Notes under the pieces: generated by a model
Seen by the model: only the letters and a program-made list of their open reading frames with translations
The model's database searches: none
What the model was told of the DNA's origin: nothing
Position numbers and translations under genes: made by a program
Part shown: positions 32,701-41,773 of the stretch, piece after piece
Layout: each line of letters starts with the position of its first letter
Position numbering within the stretch: the first letter of the stretch is position 1
Source of the DNA: an uncultured Clostridia bacterium
Lineage (GTDB): Bacteria > Bacillota > Clostridia > Christensenellales > CAG-138
Direction: 5' to 3'
Assembly (NCBI GenBank): GCA_934633985.1
Contig: CAKTYU010000004.1
Coordinates: 62,001-126,000, forward strand
DNA length: 64,000 nucleotides

Positions 32701-33359
32701 GGCTCCACCTCCATTGCTTTGCGAAGGTATTCCCTTACCGGCCTGCTCCTGATCAGCTTGGGCAGGCAAAGCTCCTTCATCGAGCAGGCGTTGCAGCCCT
32801 TTGACGGCTTTACCTTAGGCGTATATCCCCGGCGGTAGTGGTCGTGCATTTCCAGCAGCATATCCTGCACCCTCCGGCGCATTTCAGCCGTAAGCTCCAC
32901 CCTCTGCCTGCGCCTTGGCTGGCCGTAGTACAGCGCGCCCTCGGGTATGCTGCAGCAAAGCATTTCTTCGAGGCACATCGCCTGGGCGCAAAGCTGCAGC
33001 ATATCGCAGTTATCCGTCTTAGGTTCGCCTCTCTTGTATTCCACCGGGTACGGCTGCCAAAGGCCCTCCCTGCCGCTCAGGCTGATCCCTTCCTCGCTCC
33101 GTCTGAACTCCACCACATCGCACTGGCCGGATATGCCGAGCCGGGCCGAGCTTACGTTAACTCCGCGCATGATGCAAAGATCGCCCCTGCTCTCATTTAG
33201 CTCCGGATCGTGCGCCTTGTCGTGCATCAGCGCGCCGTCGGCGGTCTGATAATTATCGGCCCAGAGCTTTTCTATATGTATTAACGCCCACTGGCGGCGG
33301 CAGAACGCGAAGTGCTGTACGCCGGAAAGCTGAAGAAGGTCGTCGTGCCGGTATTCCAT
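32697..33359 (-). CDS. cas4: CRISPR-associated exonuclease Cas4
   Basis: The 220-residue RecB-like nuclease has the four Fe-S cysteines (Cys20, and the C-terminal CNACSMKELC cluster) and the nuclease core (GQCDVVEF, VEYKRGEPK). Cas4 trims prespacers and selects PAM-containing ends in I-C. It overlaps cas7 by one base and cas1 by four. Confidence 0.96.
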   Translation of the reverse strand: MEYRHDDLLQLSGVQHFAFCRRQWALIHIEKLWADNYQTADGALMHDKAHDPELNESRGDLCIMRGVNVSSARLGISGQCDVVEFRRSEEGISLSGREGLWQPYPVEYKRGEPKTDNCDMLQLCAQAMCLEEMLCCSIPEGALYYGQPRRRQRVELTAEMRRRVQDMLLEMHDHYRRGYTPKVKPSKGCNACSMKELCLPKLIRSRPVREYLRKAMEVEP

Positions 33360-34243
33360 TATTTTCTTATACAGCTTACGCCGCTTGGCAGATGCGCTTC
33401 GTCCACATCGACAATGTAATCCGAATATGTCCGGGGCACAGCTACGCTCTCCCTGTGGCTCACCTTTACCAGGTCAAACAGCTTATATGCAGGCGCGTTG
33501 CCCAACTCCGAATCGTGCTTGAATATTATGAGTTCCCTGACAGCCATCTTTCCCCTCGCCGCGGAGCGGTCCAGCTCGAACATATTCAGTATTGCCTGCC
33601 ACAGCAGCTCAAGGTCCTCCTCCGAAAAGCCGGTGGTCTTGCGGGCAAGGTTTGCGGATACATATCCCTCCGCCCTGTAAAGGCCGTATGGCACTATATA
33701 TTTGCGGCCCATTTCGGTATCCTTCTCCTCTGCGTCCGCCTCCGTGGTTATGGCTACTCTGGTTATAGTGACCTCCTGCGACATTATCGGGTCTATGCTG
33801 CGGGCAAAGCCGAGCTGTACGGGGCCGCGCACCTGGCCGCAGTTCAGCGCGCTCTTTACAAATGTAGTCATCACCGCGCCAAAGGTACGGATATCGTAAA
33901 ATTCATCGCACATAAAGTTTCGTATGTCCGTGTCCAAATTCTTGTTTATTTTTTTGGCCACCTTTACGTTTTTCTCATCTACATTGAACTTCTCGTATGC
34001 CTCATGGTCGCTCCGGTTAAGGGGCACGCCGCTCTTTATATATATGCGGTAGCCTTTCTTGCCCTCCTTTACCGTTTCAACATAATTGCGTATCTTGCGC
34101 TTTAGGCATACGTCCGTCACCAGGCCGTAGCCCGTCTCAGGATCCACCCGCGGCATATTGCCAGCATCGGGGTCCCCATTGGGATTGCCGTTTTCAACGT
34201 CGAAGAGTATCACGAATTCATAGCGGTTTTTGATGGCTTCCAT
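33359..34243 (-). CDS. cas7: Cascade backbone protein Cas7 (Csd2), type I-C
   Basis: The 294-residue protein begins with the Csd2 signature FVILFDVENGNPNGDPDAGNMP and forms the crRNA-coating filament of the I-C surveillance complex. It is followed by cas4 with a one-base overlap and preceded 2 bp away by cas8c. Confidence 0.97.
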   Translation of the reverse strand: MEAIKNRYEFVILFDVENGNPNGDPDAGNMPRVDPETGYGLVTDVCLKRKIRNYVETVKEGKKGYRIYIKSGVPLNRSDHEAYEKFNVDEKNVKVAKKINKNLDTDIRNFMCDEFYDIRTFGAVMTTFVKSALNCGQVRGPVQLGFARSIDPIMSQEVTITRVAITTEADAEEKDTEMGRKYIVPYGLYRAEGYVSANLARKTTGFSEEDLELLWQAILNMFELDRSAARGKMAVRELIIFKHDSELGNAPAYKLFDLVKVSHRESVAVPRTYSDYIVDVDEAHLPSGVSCIRK

Positions 34244-34245
34244 TG

Positions 34246-35979
34246 TTATTTATCCTCCTTTTTTGTATAGCGCTTTTGTGTCTGGTGATAATAGCCGAGG
34301 TCGAACGAGCCCTGCTGCGGCAGCGTAAGGCGCATGGGGTATTCGTCCGTCAATATGCCCTTCAATTCCATCACCTGCTTGTCGAAGTATACGGCGCTCC
34401 CGCCCTCCAGCTTTCGCAGGTGCTTTTGATAGAGGTTGCCGAGGATCGGGAATATCATCGCCGGCGTGGCGGCGGCGGAGTTGAAATATCTGTCTTTTAT
34501 GGTGGTGTTTATTCCAGGGTTCGCCGCCTTCTGGGCCGCTTCATATACTGAGAACAGCCTGCCCAGGACATACGGTATGTTTCTGCTTTCTTCGTTAAGT
34601 GCCACAGTCAAAACCTCCTTCGGACACTCCATATTGGTGTTTTTAAGATAATATGCCTTGATTATCGCCGCTCGCCCCCGGGTGACGCTGCGTTCCGCCC
34701 GTATGCGCAGCATAGTGTTTTCAAGGAGCGACACGGGGTACATACCGCCTGTGAATATTGCCCTTGCCGTTGCTCCCGCCATCGCGGGGCTTGGCGTCTT
34801 GTCAGTCTCACGCAGCATAGCCCCCATGGGCAGGGTGATATAATTGTCGTTTGCCGGCCTTACTATCTCCATTCGCTCGTTGTGATCGTTTATGTTTTTC
34901 ATTATCCGGCCGAAGGTATCCCGCAGGAAGAACCTAACCGAGAGCCTCGCCGCGTTGGGCGCAAGGCCCAGTATGTAAAACGTCCTGTCCGGCTGGAGAT
35001 CGAGCTCCTCGCAGGGCTTGCCCTCCGCAAGGCGTTTGACTATCGCCCGCACATCCTCCTCCGTATAGCCCGCCGGCGCTTCGCCCCCAAACAGCGCCCC
35101 CATGGCGAAAGCATCGTACTGCGGCTCTGCTCCCTCCGCCCAGCAGACTACCGTAGTATCGCCTATATGCTGGACGTTGCCCTTATCGGCAAGCAGGTGG
35201 TTCAGGGCCGAGGTGTAGGCAAAGGCGGCGTATTTGCCTACCGGTGCGTTGTAGCTTTGTTCATGTCCATAAGATGATTCGGAATCATTGTTAAAACTCA
35301 CAAGAGTATTTCCCATAGTTTGGAATCCGTCTTTGGGACTGCCCTTAACCTTTGGATGTGTTCGAGCAATTTCCTGATTGGATAAACCTGTCGCCAAACA
35401 CTGCATTCGCATCGTATCTTTACTAGGTTTTTCCCAATACTGTTGCCATGCAGCACATATGGCATTATCTTTCTGTGGATAGATTCCATCTATGCGGAAG
35501 AGCAAGTTTCCACCAGAAGTGATTGCCTCAATGTTGTTGGCTAACGCTGGATGCTCTGCCGCTTTTTCTGACTCCCAAGTATCGAAATAGGCCAAAATTG
35601 CCTTGGCAACAGGAGAATCCACACCATCCAATATGGTATGGTGAAGTTTCGCGGCTGTGGAAAAAGCAATCATACTACGCTTAATGTTTCCTTTTTGATC
35701 AATGCCGAGAAAATGGTTCGAATCATCCCATAAAAAATTGGATAGCAGATGTGCATTAGACGTCTTTTCCACCGCCGACGGCAGGATCATCGACTGTGGA
35801 CGCAGGACGGTTTTCTTCCCCATCGTTATTTCTTCCATCGTCGAAACCACCTGCGTCACCTGTCCGTCTTTATCCAGACACAGGGCGAAGCTGATCTTTG
35901 CGGGACTCCAACCGGGAGCGGCGATCTCGCCGCGCTGGAGAAGATCCTCGTAATATCGCGTCAGCACTTGCAGGATCAT
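34246..35979 (-). CDS. cas8c: Cascade large subunit Cas8c (Csd1), type I-C
   Basis: The 577-residue Csd1 protein starts MILQVLTRYYEDLLQRGEIA and contains the FYILGLAPNAARLSVRFFLRD region. It recognises the PAM and recruits Cas3. The ATG at 35979 overlaps the cas5 stop as ATGA. Residues about 70-231 are encoded by DNA (about 35285-35770) that is visibly AT-richer, with different codon choice from the flanks, suggesting recombination inside the gene. The frame is intact. Confidence 0.96.
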   Translation of the reverse strand: MILQVLTRYYEDLLQRGEIAAPGWSPAKISFALCLDKDGQVTQVVSTMEEITMGKKTVLRPQSMILPSAVEKTSNAHLLSNFLWDDSNHFLGIDQKGNIKRSMIAFSTAAKLHHTILDGVDSPVAKAILAYFDTWESEKAAEHPALANNIEAITSGGNLLFRIDGIYPQKDNAICAAWQQYWEKPSKDTMRMQCLATGLSNQEIARTHPKVKGSPKDGFQTMGNTLVSFNNDSESSYGHEQSYNAPVGKYAAFAYTSALNHLLADKGNVQHIGDTTVVCWAEGAEPQYDAFAMGALFGGEAPAGYTEEDVRAIVKRLAEGKPCEELDLQPDRTFYILGLAPNAARLSVRFFLRDTFGRIMKNINDHNERMEIVRPANDNYITLPMGAMLRETDKTPSPAMAGATARAIFTGGMYPVSLLENTMLRIRAERSVTRGRAAIIKAYYLKNTNMECPKEVLTVALNEESRNIPYVLGRLFSVYEAAQKAANPGINTTIKDRYFNSAAATPAMIFPILGNLYQKHLRKLEGGSAVYFDKQVMELKGILTDEYPMRLTLPQQGSFDLGYYHQTQKRYTKKEDK

Positions 35980-36638
35980 CCCCTCACCTCCTCGCTGTCC
36001 CATGGCGGCACCTCCAGCACCCCGTCCTTCATGACCGCGCGGAAAAACACCGGCTTTATATCCGATGGGTCGGAGTAATCCATATCCAGCAGCATCCAGC
36101 CCAGGTCCTTTTCCCCCAACAGCTCCTTCGGGCATTCGGGTATACCGCCGCACAGCTTGAAGTTGACCGGAAACTCCCGCGTCCCGAAGTAGGGCTGATG
36201 GTAAAACTGCCCCTTTTCCGCGCGGCGCCTTATGATATCCTGGAATTTGCCCGGGTTGTCCCCCTCCGCCGCCTTTTCCGTCATGTCAAAATGCGCTTCG
36301 ATGACATACCGCACATCCCTGAGCACCATGGCGGCGCGCTGCTGTATGCTCTCGGACGTCGCAAGATACAGCTCGCCGCCGCCCCGCTCCATAACCGTGC
36401 GCGCCTTTCTGGAATTGAGCTTATCCTTTACCTCGTTGCGCCGTATATTGGTGAAGCGGATAGGCGCGCGTACATATATGCGGTCTATCTGCCACCGCAA
36501 TCCCGGATGCCAATATATGGCCTCCAGTATGCCGCGAGCGGCGGACGGCGTCATAACGTCATAGCTGACGCGCTCCACCTTCATCTCGGGGCGGTTAAAC
36601 GACGCATAATCGCCCCAGACCTCGATCTTTACAGACAA
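35976..36638 (-). CDS. cas5c: Cas5c (Cas5d), crRNA-processing subunit of type I-C Cascade
   Basis: The 220-residue RAMP protein starts MSVKIEVWGDYASFNRPEMK and has DVMTPSAARGILEAIYWHPG, as in Cas5d. In I-C, which lacks Cas6, this protein cleaves pre-crRNA at the repeat hairpin. It overlaps cas8c by 4 bp. Confidence 0.96.
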   Translation of the reverse strand: MSVKIEVWGDYASFNRPEMKVERVSYDVMTPSAARGILEAIYWHPGLRWQIDRIYVRAPIRFTNIRRNEVKDKLNSRKARTVMERGGGELYLATSESIQQRAAMVLRDVRYVIEAHFDMTEKAAEGDNPGKFQDIIRRRAEKGQFYHQPYFGTREFPVNFKLCGGIPECPKELLGEKDLGWMLLDMDYSDPSDIKPVFFRAVMKDGVLEVPPWDSEEVRG

Positions 36639-36658
36639 TATCCCTTGCCCCCTTTCTT

Positions 36659-38803
36659 TTATATGAAAAAATCTGTTTCCTGCTTATGTTCAAGCGAAAG
36701 GCCTGTCTTTTCATCGTATAATTCCATGTTTAAGAGCACTGCGCTGTTCTCATCCAGCGGCTCGATACTGCCGGCGTCCAACAGGCTGCGGTAATGTATG
36801 CCATACACGTTTACCCCATAGCGCCCCGCCCTTCTGTATACCTCCCGCGTTGCAAAGCCCGATCTCAGCTTTTCCGCTATGGTTATGCCCTCCTCCAAAG
36901 GTATATAGACGGTCTTTGTGTTATCGTCGATCATGTGAAATTTCTGCGCCACAGATTCAAACGGCATTATGCAGCCAGACTCTCCTTTGTTAAAACTCTT
37001 CACCACATTTGCTTTATCGGTACTTTCCTCCCCCACAATGTCGCGCAGCAATAAAAAATACTTTGCTATTGTTTCCGGCAGGGCAGGGTCGGCCCCGCCT
37101 GCAAGCGCCTCGTTTGCCGCGCCTATATTGCTCCCGATGAGCGGATGGGATTTATATTCGCTCTTAAATATGGTAACGGTGCTTTCGGCGCTGCTTCTTT
37201 TTCCTTCCCGGTTACAGCGCCCCGCCGCCTGCAATATGGAGTCCAGCCCCGCCATCTCCCGGTATACGGCGGGGAAGTCCACGTCCACCCCCGCTTCTAT
37301 GAGCGAGGTGGACAGCACCCGGCAGTCCTCTCCCTCTCTTAGCCGCCGTCTTATCTCGTTCAGCACCCTCTGCCTATGGGCCGGGTACATCAGGGTGGAG
37401 AGGTGATAAGCTCCTTCCTCTGGCAGCATATTGTAAATTTCCTGTGCGGCCTTGCGCGAGTTTACTATGCACAGCGCCTGCCCGCTGTTTTTAAGCTCCT
37501 CGGCGAGCATTTCGTTTGAAAGCTCGCCTGCGTCGCGAAAGGATACTCGCCGGAACCTTTCGTACAATGCCCGGGTATCCGGGCAAAGTTCGGTGATGTT
37601 CTCCGCATAGCCAAATTGCCTGAACAGATCCCCCAGCACCGGCTGCGTCGCCGTGCAGAGCACCGCCGTAGCGCCAAAGTGCCGCACCAGCTCAGCTATG
37701 GCCCCGACGCAGGGCCGAAGGTGGCCGATGGGCAGCATCTGCGCCTCATCGAAGATTATCACGCTGTTTGCAAGATTGTGCAGTTTTCTGCATTTTGAAG
37801 ATTTATTTGAATAAAAGGATTCAAAGAATTGCACGGCGGTTGTGACTATCACGGGCATGTCCCAGTTTTCAGTGGCCATGGCAAGGCGGCATTGCGCCGG
37901 GGAGGCTGCGTCCTCCATATCGTAAAGCTTGCCGGAGTGATGCTCCAGCACGTTGTCTTCTCCAAGTATTTCCTTGAATACCGCCGCGTTCTGCTCGATT
38001 ATCGAGGTGTACGGTATTACATATATTATATGCTCCATACCGCGGGATACGGCATGACGCAGCGCAAACGCCAGTGAGGATACCGTCTTGCCCCCGCCAG
38101 TAGGCACCGTCAGTGTATAAATGCCCTTGGGCTTTTCGCCGCATCGCAGACATTCGGAAAGTATTTCCCAGCGGTGCCTGTTCATCTCATTTTTCGGAGC
38201 CGCCCATTTTTCTATGTGCTTTTCCAGCTTTTCCAGCAGCCGCTCCATGCCCTCATGGCCGCCGCGATGCGGCTTATGCGGCTGCATGAAGCGTTCCGTA
38301 TCCAGATAGTCCGCATCTACAAGGCAGGAATAAAGCATCCTCGTCCACGCGGCGGCGGAAAAGCCGCTTTGTGCAGAGGGAGGCGGTTGCTCGGCCTTTG
38401 GCAGCCTGCCGTGCCAGTTGTCCCTGTAAGGTTCAATGCCGCCATTCTGCCCCTTTTTTATCCGCCCGTAAAATGTGGCGTCGCCGGGCTGGTCCGTCCT
38501 TGCGTTGCCCATATCCGGCAATCCGCTGTGATGGCCTATCACGCATACGGCGGCCTGCCCGGAGCCGGCCCTCGCGCACTCGATAGCGCCTGCCGTCGCA
38601 TGATCCACCTTGGGCCCGCCGTGCAAGCGCCGCTGAAAGGCCTCCGTATATTTGCCTATGTCGTGCGATATCCCCGCAAGGTAGCCCTGCTCCGCCGCGT
38701 CAAATGCCGCGGCAAACTCGGAACAAAGCCGCGCCGTCCCTTCAAGATGCTCCTGTACTGTCTGTTTTCTGCCGTCATCAGAAATATGAGCCAGAAATTC
38801 CAT
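36659..38803 (-). CDS. cas3: CRISPR-associated helicase-nuclease Cas3
   Basis: The protein of about 714 residues has an N-terminal HD nuclease (GISHDIGKYTEAF, VDHATAGA, VIGHHSGLPD) and a superfamily-2 helicase (Walker A TVPTGGGKTVSS, DEAQ box, motif III CTATQP, STSLIEAGVDVDF, QAAGRCNREG). It degrades DNA marked by Cascade. The start MEFLAH (38803) is 6 nt from AAGGAG and is preferred to the in-frame ATG at 38818. It is the first gene of the cas operon. A palindrome TACGT-N-ACGTA lies upstream at 38870-38880. Confidence 0.96.
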   Translation of the reverse strand: MEFLAHISDDGRKQTVQEHLEGTARLCSEFAAAFDAAEQGYLAGISHDIGKYTEAFQRRLHGGPKVDHATAGAIECARAGSGQAAVCVIGHHSGLPDMGNARTDQPGDATFYGRIKKGQNGGIEPYRDNWHGRLPKAEQPPPSAQSGFSAAAWTRMLYSCLVDADYLDTERFMQPHKPHRGGHEGMERLLEKLEKHIEKWAAPKNEMNRHRWEILSECLRCGEKPKGIYTLTVPTGGGKTVSSLAFALRHAVSRGMEHIIYVIPYTSIIEQNAAVFKEILGEDNVLEHHSGKLYDMEDAASPAQCRLAMATENWDMPVIVTTAVQFFESFYSNKSSKCRKLHNLANSVIIFDEAQMLPIGHLRPCVGAIAELVRHFGATAVLCTATQPVLGDLFRQFGYAENITELCPDTRALYERFRRVSFRDAGELSNEMLAEELKNSGQALCIVNSRKAAQEIYNMLPEEGAYHLSTLMYPAHRQRVLNEIRRRLREGEDCRVLSTSLIEAGVDVDFPAVYREMAGLDSILQAAGRCNREGKRSSAESTVTIFKSEYKSHPLIGSNIGAANEALAGGADPALPETIAKYFLLLRDIVGEESTDKANVVKSFNKGESGCIMPFESVAQKFHMIDDNTKTVYIPLEEGITIAEKLRSGFATREVYRRAGRYGVNVYGIHYRSLLDAGSIEPLDENSAVLLNMELYDEKTGLSLEHKQETDFFI

Positions 38804-38967
38804 AGGCTGCTCCTTCATAGCTCGTGAAGTGATAGGGAAAATATGTATCGTCTGCGATGTTTTTATGACTACGTTACGTAAATATGGTAGCACTTTTTCA
38901 TGCTGGTGTAAAGCTATGCCCGATCCGGCCTTTTCCATTCTCCGCATCGGGCATATCCATCATAGTA

Positions 38968-39777
38968 TTAAATTGCTCCGCTTCTGCCCCGCGCAATGTC
39001 AAACCGCCTCAGCACCTCCAGCATTTCCTCCGGCAGGCGGGCCTTACATTCCTCCTCGCAGATGGCGGGAACTCCGTAAAAGGCCTCGGCAATGCTGCCG
39101 GAGATGCAGGTCAGCGTGTCGCAGTCGCCGCCCAGGGAAACCGCCGTCCGGATAACATCCTCAAAGCCGCTGCCCTCGAGGAACGCGGTGATTGCCTCCG
39201 GCACCGTCTCCTGGCAGCTTTCCACATGGTAATATGTCGGCCTTATCTCATCGCAGGTGCGGGAAAGGTCGTATCCAAACTCCCTGACTATATAATCCCT
39301 TATCTCTTCCTTGCCGCTGCCGGTGCGGGCAAGGAATATCGCGCTTGCTGTCGCCTCTGCGCCCTTTATGCCCTCCGGGTGGTCGTGCGTGACCACCGCC
39401 GTGAGCCTTGCCATCTCCCTCGTCCTTTCGATAGTGTCATACAGCCATCCGGCAGCCGCGACCCTCATTGCGGAGCCGTTCCCGTAGCTGCCGTATGGCT
39501 TAGGGTCGGCCTCCCACAGCCAGCCTATGAAGCGTCCGCCATATCCGGCGTTCGGGTACTTCCTGCCCCACTTCTGCATGGATTCTATAATAAGGGCTTT
39601 TACCTCCGTTTCCCCCTTGCCCTCGGCGTTTAGCAGCGCCTCGGCCACGGCGATGGTCATTACGGTGTCATCCGTAAAATTGCTGCCGCCTGTAAACAGC
39701 GTGAAATCCTTCGTCTTATTGCCCCTGTCAAACTCGTATGGTGCGCCTATCATATCGCCTAAAATTGCGCCGTACAT
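38968..39777 (-). CDS. ADP-ribosylglycohydrolase family protein
   Basis: The 269-residue DraG-like hydrolase starts MYGAILGDMIGAPYEF. Two metal-binding motifs typical of the family are present, FTDDTVMT near the N-terminus and SLGGDCDT near the C-terminus. It removes ADP-ribose from proteins or nucleic acids. It is upstream of cas3 on the same strand with a 164-bp spacer. No partner ADP-ribosyltransferase is seen in the window. Confidence 0.9.
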   Translation of the reverse strand: MYGAILGDMIGAPYEFDRGNKTKDFTLFTGGSNFTDDTVMTIAVAEALLNAEGKGETEVKALIIESMQKWGRKYPNAGYGGRFIGWLWEADPKPYGSYGNGSAMRVAAAGWLYDTIERTREMARLTAVVTHDHPEGIKGAEATASAIFLARTGSGKEEIRDYIVREFGYDLSRTCDEIRPTYYHVESCQETVPEAITAFLEGSGFEDVIRTAVSLGGDCDTLTCISGSIAEAFYGVPAICEEECKARLPEEMLEVLRRFDIARGRSGAI

Positions 39778-39879
39778 ATTTATCTGCCTCCTTGTCCTTT
39801 GTTAGCATCAGTATAGCCCAAATAAGCCCATAGCTGGTCGCCTGCAAAACGACAAACGGCCGGCTTCGGTCATCGTTTT

Positions 39880-40362
39880 TTATCGTTCCTCCAAAGAGAC
39901 GCCGCCCTGCTTATTCGCTTTCATAAGAAAAGCTGCTTCCTTTGCATATCGCTCCGCTCTTGCATAATCTTTTGCCGAGGGAACCGGTATTCTGCTCAGG
40001 TCGGAATTATGCGCAAGATCGGCTAGCTTCACCCTTACAGCAAGAGGATCCTCTGCGATCCTGGAAATATATGCCTCGCGGGTCTCACCGTATTTATGGG
40101 TCAGGCAGCAGACTGCCTGGAGCACCTTGTCGGAAAATCCCGCATTGGCAAGATCCTCAAGCGTAACAGGCGTGTCCTCTACTATATCATGCAGCAGCGC
40201 CGCCGTTTGCTCGTCCTCGGTGTACAGCTGCTCTGCGACCGCTATCGGGTGCTTGATGTAATCCTCGCCCGCCTTATCGACCTGCCCCTTATGCGCTGCA
40301 GCTGCCAGCCCCAGCGCTTTTGAAACGCTTTCCGATTCCAGCAATAATCTCATTCTCCGCAC
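39880..40362 (-). CDS. HD-domain hydrolase resembling small alarmone hydrolases (RelA/SpoT HD, MESH1-like)
   Basis: The 160-residue product has the RelA/SpoT-type HD pattern: AAAAHKGQVDKAGEDYIKHP, LLHDIVEDTPVT and KLADLAHNSDLSR. There is no synthetase domain, so it looks like a free-standing (p)ppGpp pyrophosphohydrolase; other nucleotides are possible. It is the last gene of the minus-strand island and follows a zinc-ribbon gene by 6 bp. Confidence 0.8.
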   Translation of the reverse strand: MRRMRLLLESESVSKALGLAAAAHKGQVDKAGEDYIKHPIAVAEQLYTEDEQTAALLHDIVEDTPVTLEDLANAGFSDKVLQAVCCLTHKYGETREAYISRIAEDPLAVRVKLADLAHNSDLSRIPVPSAKDYARAERYAKEAAFLMKANKQGGVSLEER

Positions 40363-40368
40363 CTCCGC

Positions 40369-40647
40369 TTAATCAATACGTCCCTTACCCAACTCGTCAC
40401 AAAAGCGCGTTTTCCCGCCGCAGCGCGGACAATATTCCCTGCTGTCCGCCAGATTGCACACTACCCAAGAATAGCCGCATACGCCGCATATTCGTTTTCT
40501 TTTGATAGGCATTGCCCCATAAATGGTATTTATCATGTTTTCATCCGCCGTAAATGCGTTTGCTTCCTTTTGTGTCCCGCATACCCGGCAATACTTGTCC
40601 TGCTCTGCTATTTCCGATCCGCAATTTCTGCATATATTATGGTTCAT
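40369..40647 (-). CDS. Small double zinc-ribbon protein
   Basis: The 92-residue product has two Cys4 ribbons: CRNCGSEI...CRVCG at residues 6-24 and CGVCGYSW...CPRCGG further on. It has no membrane segment. Its start overlaps the radical-SAM stop by 11 bp, so the two are translationally coupled. The function is unknown; zinc ribbons are also the N-terminal module of several proteins of the upstream FHA/kinase island. Confidence 0.75.
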   Translation of the reverse strand: MNHNICRNCGSEIAEQDKYCRVCGTQKEANAFTADENMINTIYGAMPIKRKRICGVCGYSWVVCNLADSREYCPRCGGKTRFCDELGKGRID

Positions 40648-41773
40648 GGTTAGAATTATTTCCTTCTTTCCGCAATATTTCCTTTACGCAAATACGAGGT
40701 TCGTTCGCGTCAAAATCCCATGTATGCATGGAGTCTCCTTCGCAAAACAGCCGCTCCGAGCACTCTGCACAGGCGCTGCACCTTGCGCTCCTGTCCTCAC
40801 GGTATGGGGCAAAACCCTTTTCCCACACCTGAACAAAATCATCTCTGTATATGTTTCCCTGAACCAGCTCCGGTCGGCGCTCTATATCCAGACAGCCGTA
40901 TATATCGCCGTTTACAAGTATTCCGGCAACCATGATACCCGCGCCGCAGATAAAGTACGCATCCCTTACCTCCCTTTCATATTCCAGCGTTAAGTAGTGA
41001 GAGCATCCGTATGTAACATTCATGGCTATCTGCGGATCATGGCGCACAGCTTTTATCATTTTCAACAGCCTTACATAGTCATCATTATCCAATAACAGCT
41101 CCGGATGCTCCAGTGCCCTGCCGATAGGCTCTATGTTTATCGGCCGCCATGCCGATACGCCCAATTTTTCAGCCAGTCCAAGCATGTCATTAAACTGATC
41201 AAGGTTCATTTTGTGAAAAACGGTGGTTATCTGCACCGACACCTTCCCGCGCGAATACTCCGTAAGCTCGCGTATACCCGAAGCCGCGCGTTCAAAGGCC
41301 CCCGGCACAGCTCTCAGCATATCGTGGCTGTGTTCTTCGCCATCCATGCTGACCGACACGGAGCGTATGCCGCTTCGCACTATCCTTTCGGCTATGTCGC
41401 CCGTGATTAGTGTGCCGTTCGTGGTAAGTCCGACAACAAACCCCAGTCTCGAAGCGTATTCCGCCATTTCAAAAAAACGTGGATGCAGCATAGGCTCGCC
41501 GCCGGTAAAGCACACCATAATACGCTCCGCCTGATATGCCTTTGCCGTGCATTCAAGCACCTCTTTTACTTTGTCCTCGGACAAGAATCTTACTTGCCCT
41601 TCGCCGCAGCTGCTCCCGCAGTGAAGGCACCGCATATTGCAGCTATCGGTAAGCTCAAAAAAGAGGTAATGCAGCCGAGGGCTCCTTTGCAGCAGCCTTC
41701 TATGCTCCGCCAGGGCGGTCATATCTCTGCGCTTGATTGCTTTCCCCATATATTCGTTAATCAGCATCGGCAT
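40637..41773 (-). CDS. Radical SAM protein with SPASM domain
   Basis: The 378-residue enzyme has the radical SAM motif CNMRCLHC (4Fe-4S, SAM cleavage), GGEP, and a C-terminal SPASM-type Cys set (CGAG, GCLD, CSACAECSERLFC, final Cys near residue 363). SPASM enzymes often modify peptides or proteins. The start overlaps the preceding MORN lipoprotein gene by 17 bp; an alternative start is MGKAIKRR at 41749. No obvious precursor peptide was found beside it. Confidence 0.88.
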   Translation of the reverse strand: MPMLINEYMGKAIKRRDMTALAEHRRLLQRSPRLHYLFFELTDSCNMRCLHCGSSCGEGQVRFLSEDKVKEVLECTAKAYQAERIMVCFTGGEPMLHPRFFEMAEYASRLGFVVGLTTNGTLITGDIAERIVRSGIRSVSVSMDGEEHSHDMLRAVPGAFERAASGIRELTEYSRGKVSVQITTVFHKMNLDQFNDMLGLAEKLGVSAWRPINIEPIGRALEHPELLLDNDDYVRLLKMIKAVRHDPQIAMNVTYGCSHYLTLEYEREVRDAYFICGAGIMVAGILVNGDIYGCLDIERRPELVQGNIYRDDFVQVWEKGFAPYREDRSARCSACAECSERLFCEGDSMHTWDFDANEPRICVKEILRKEGNNSNHEP

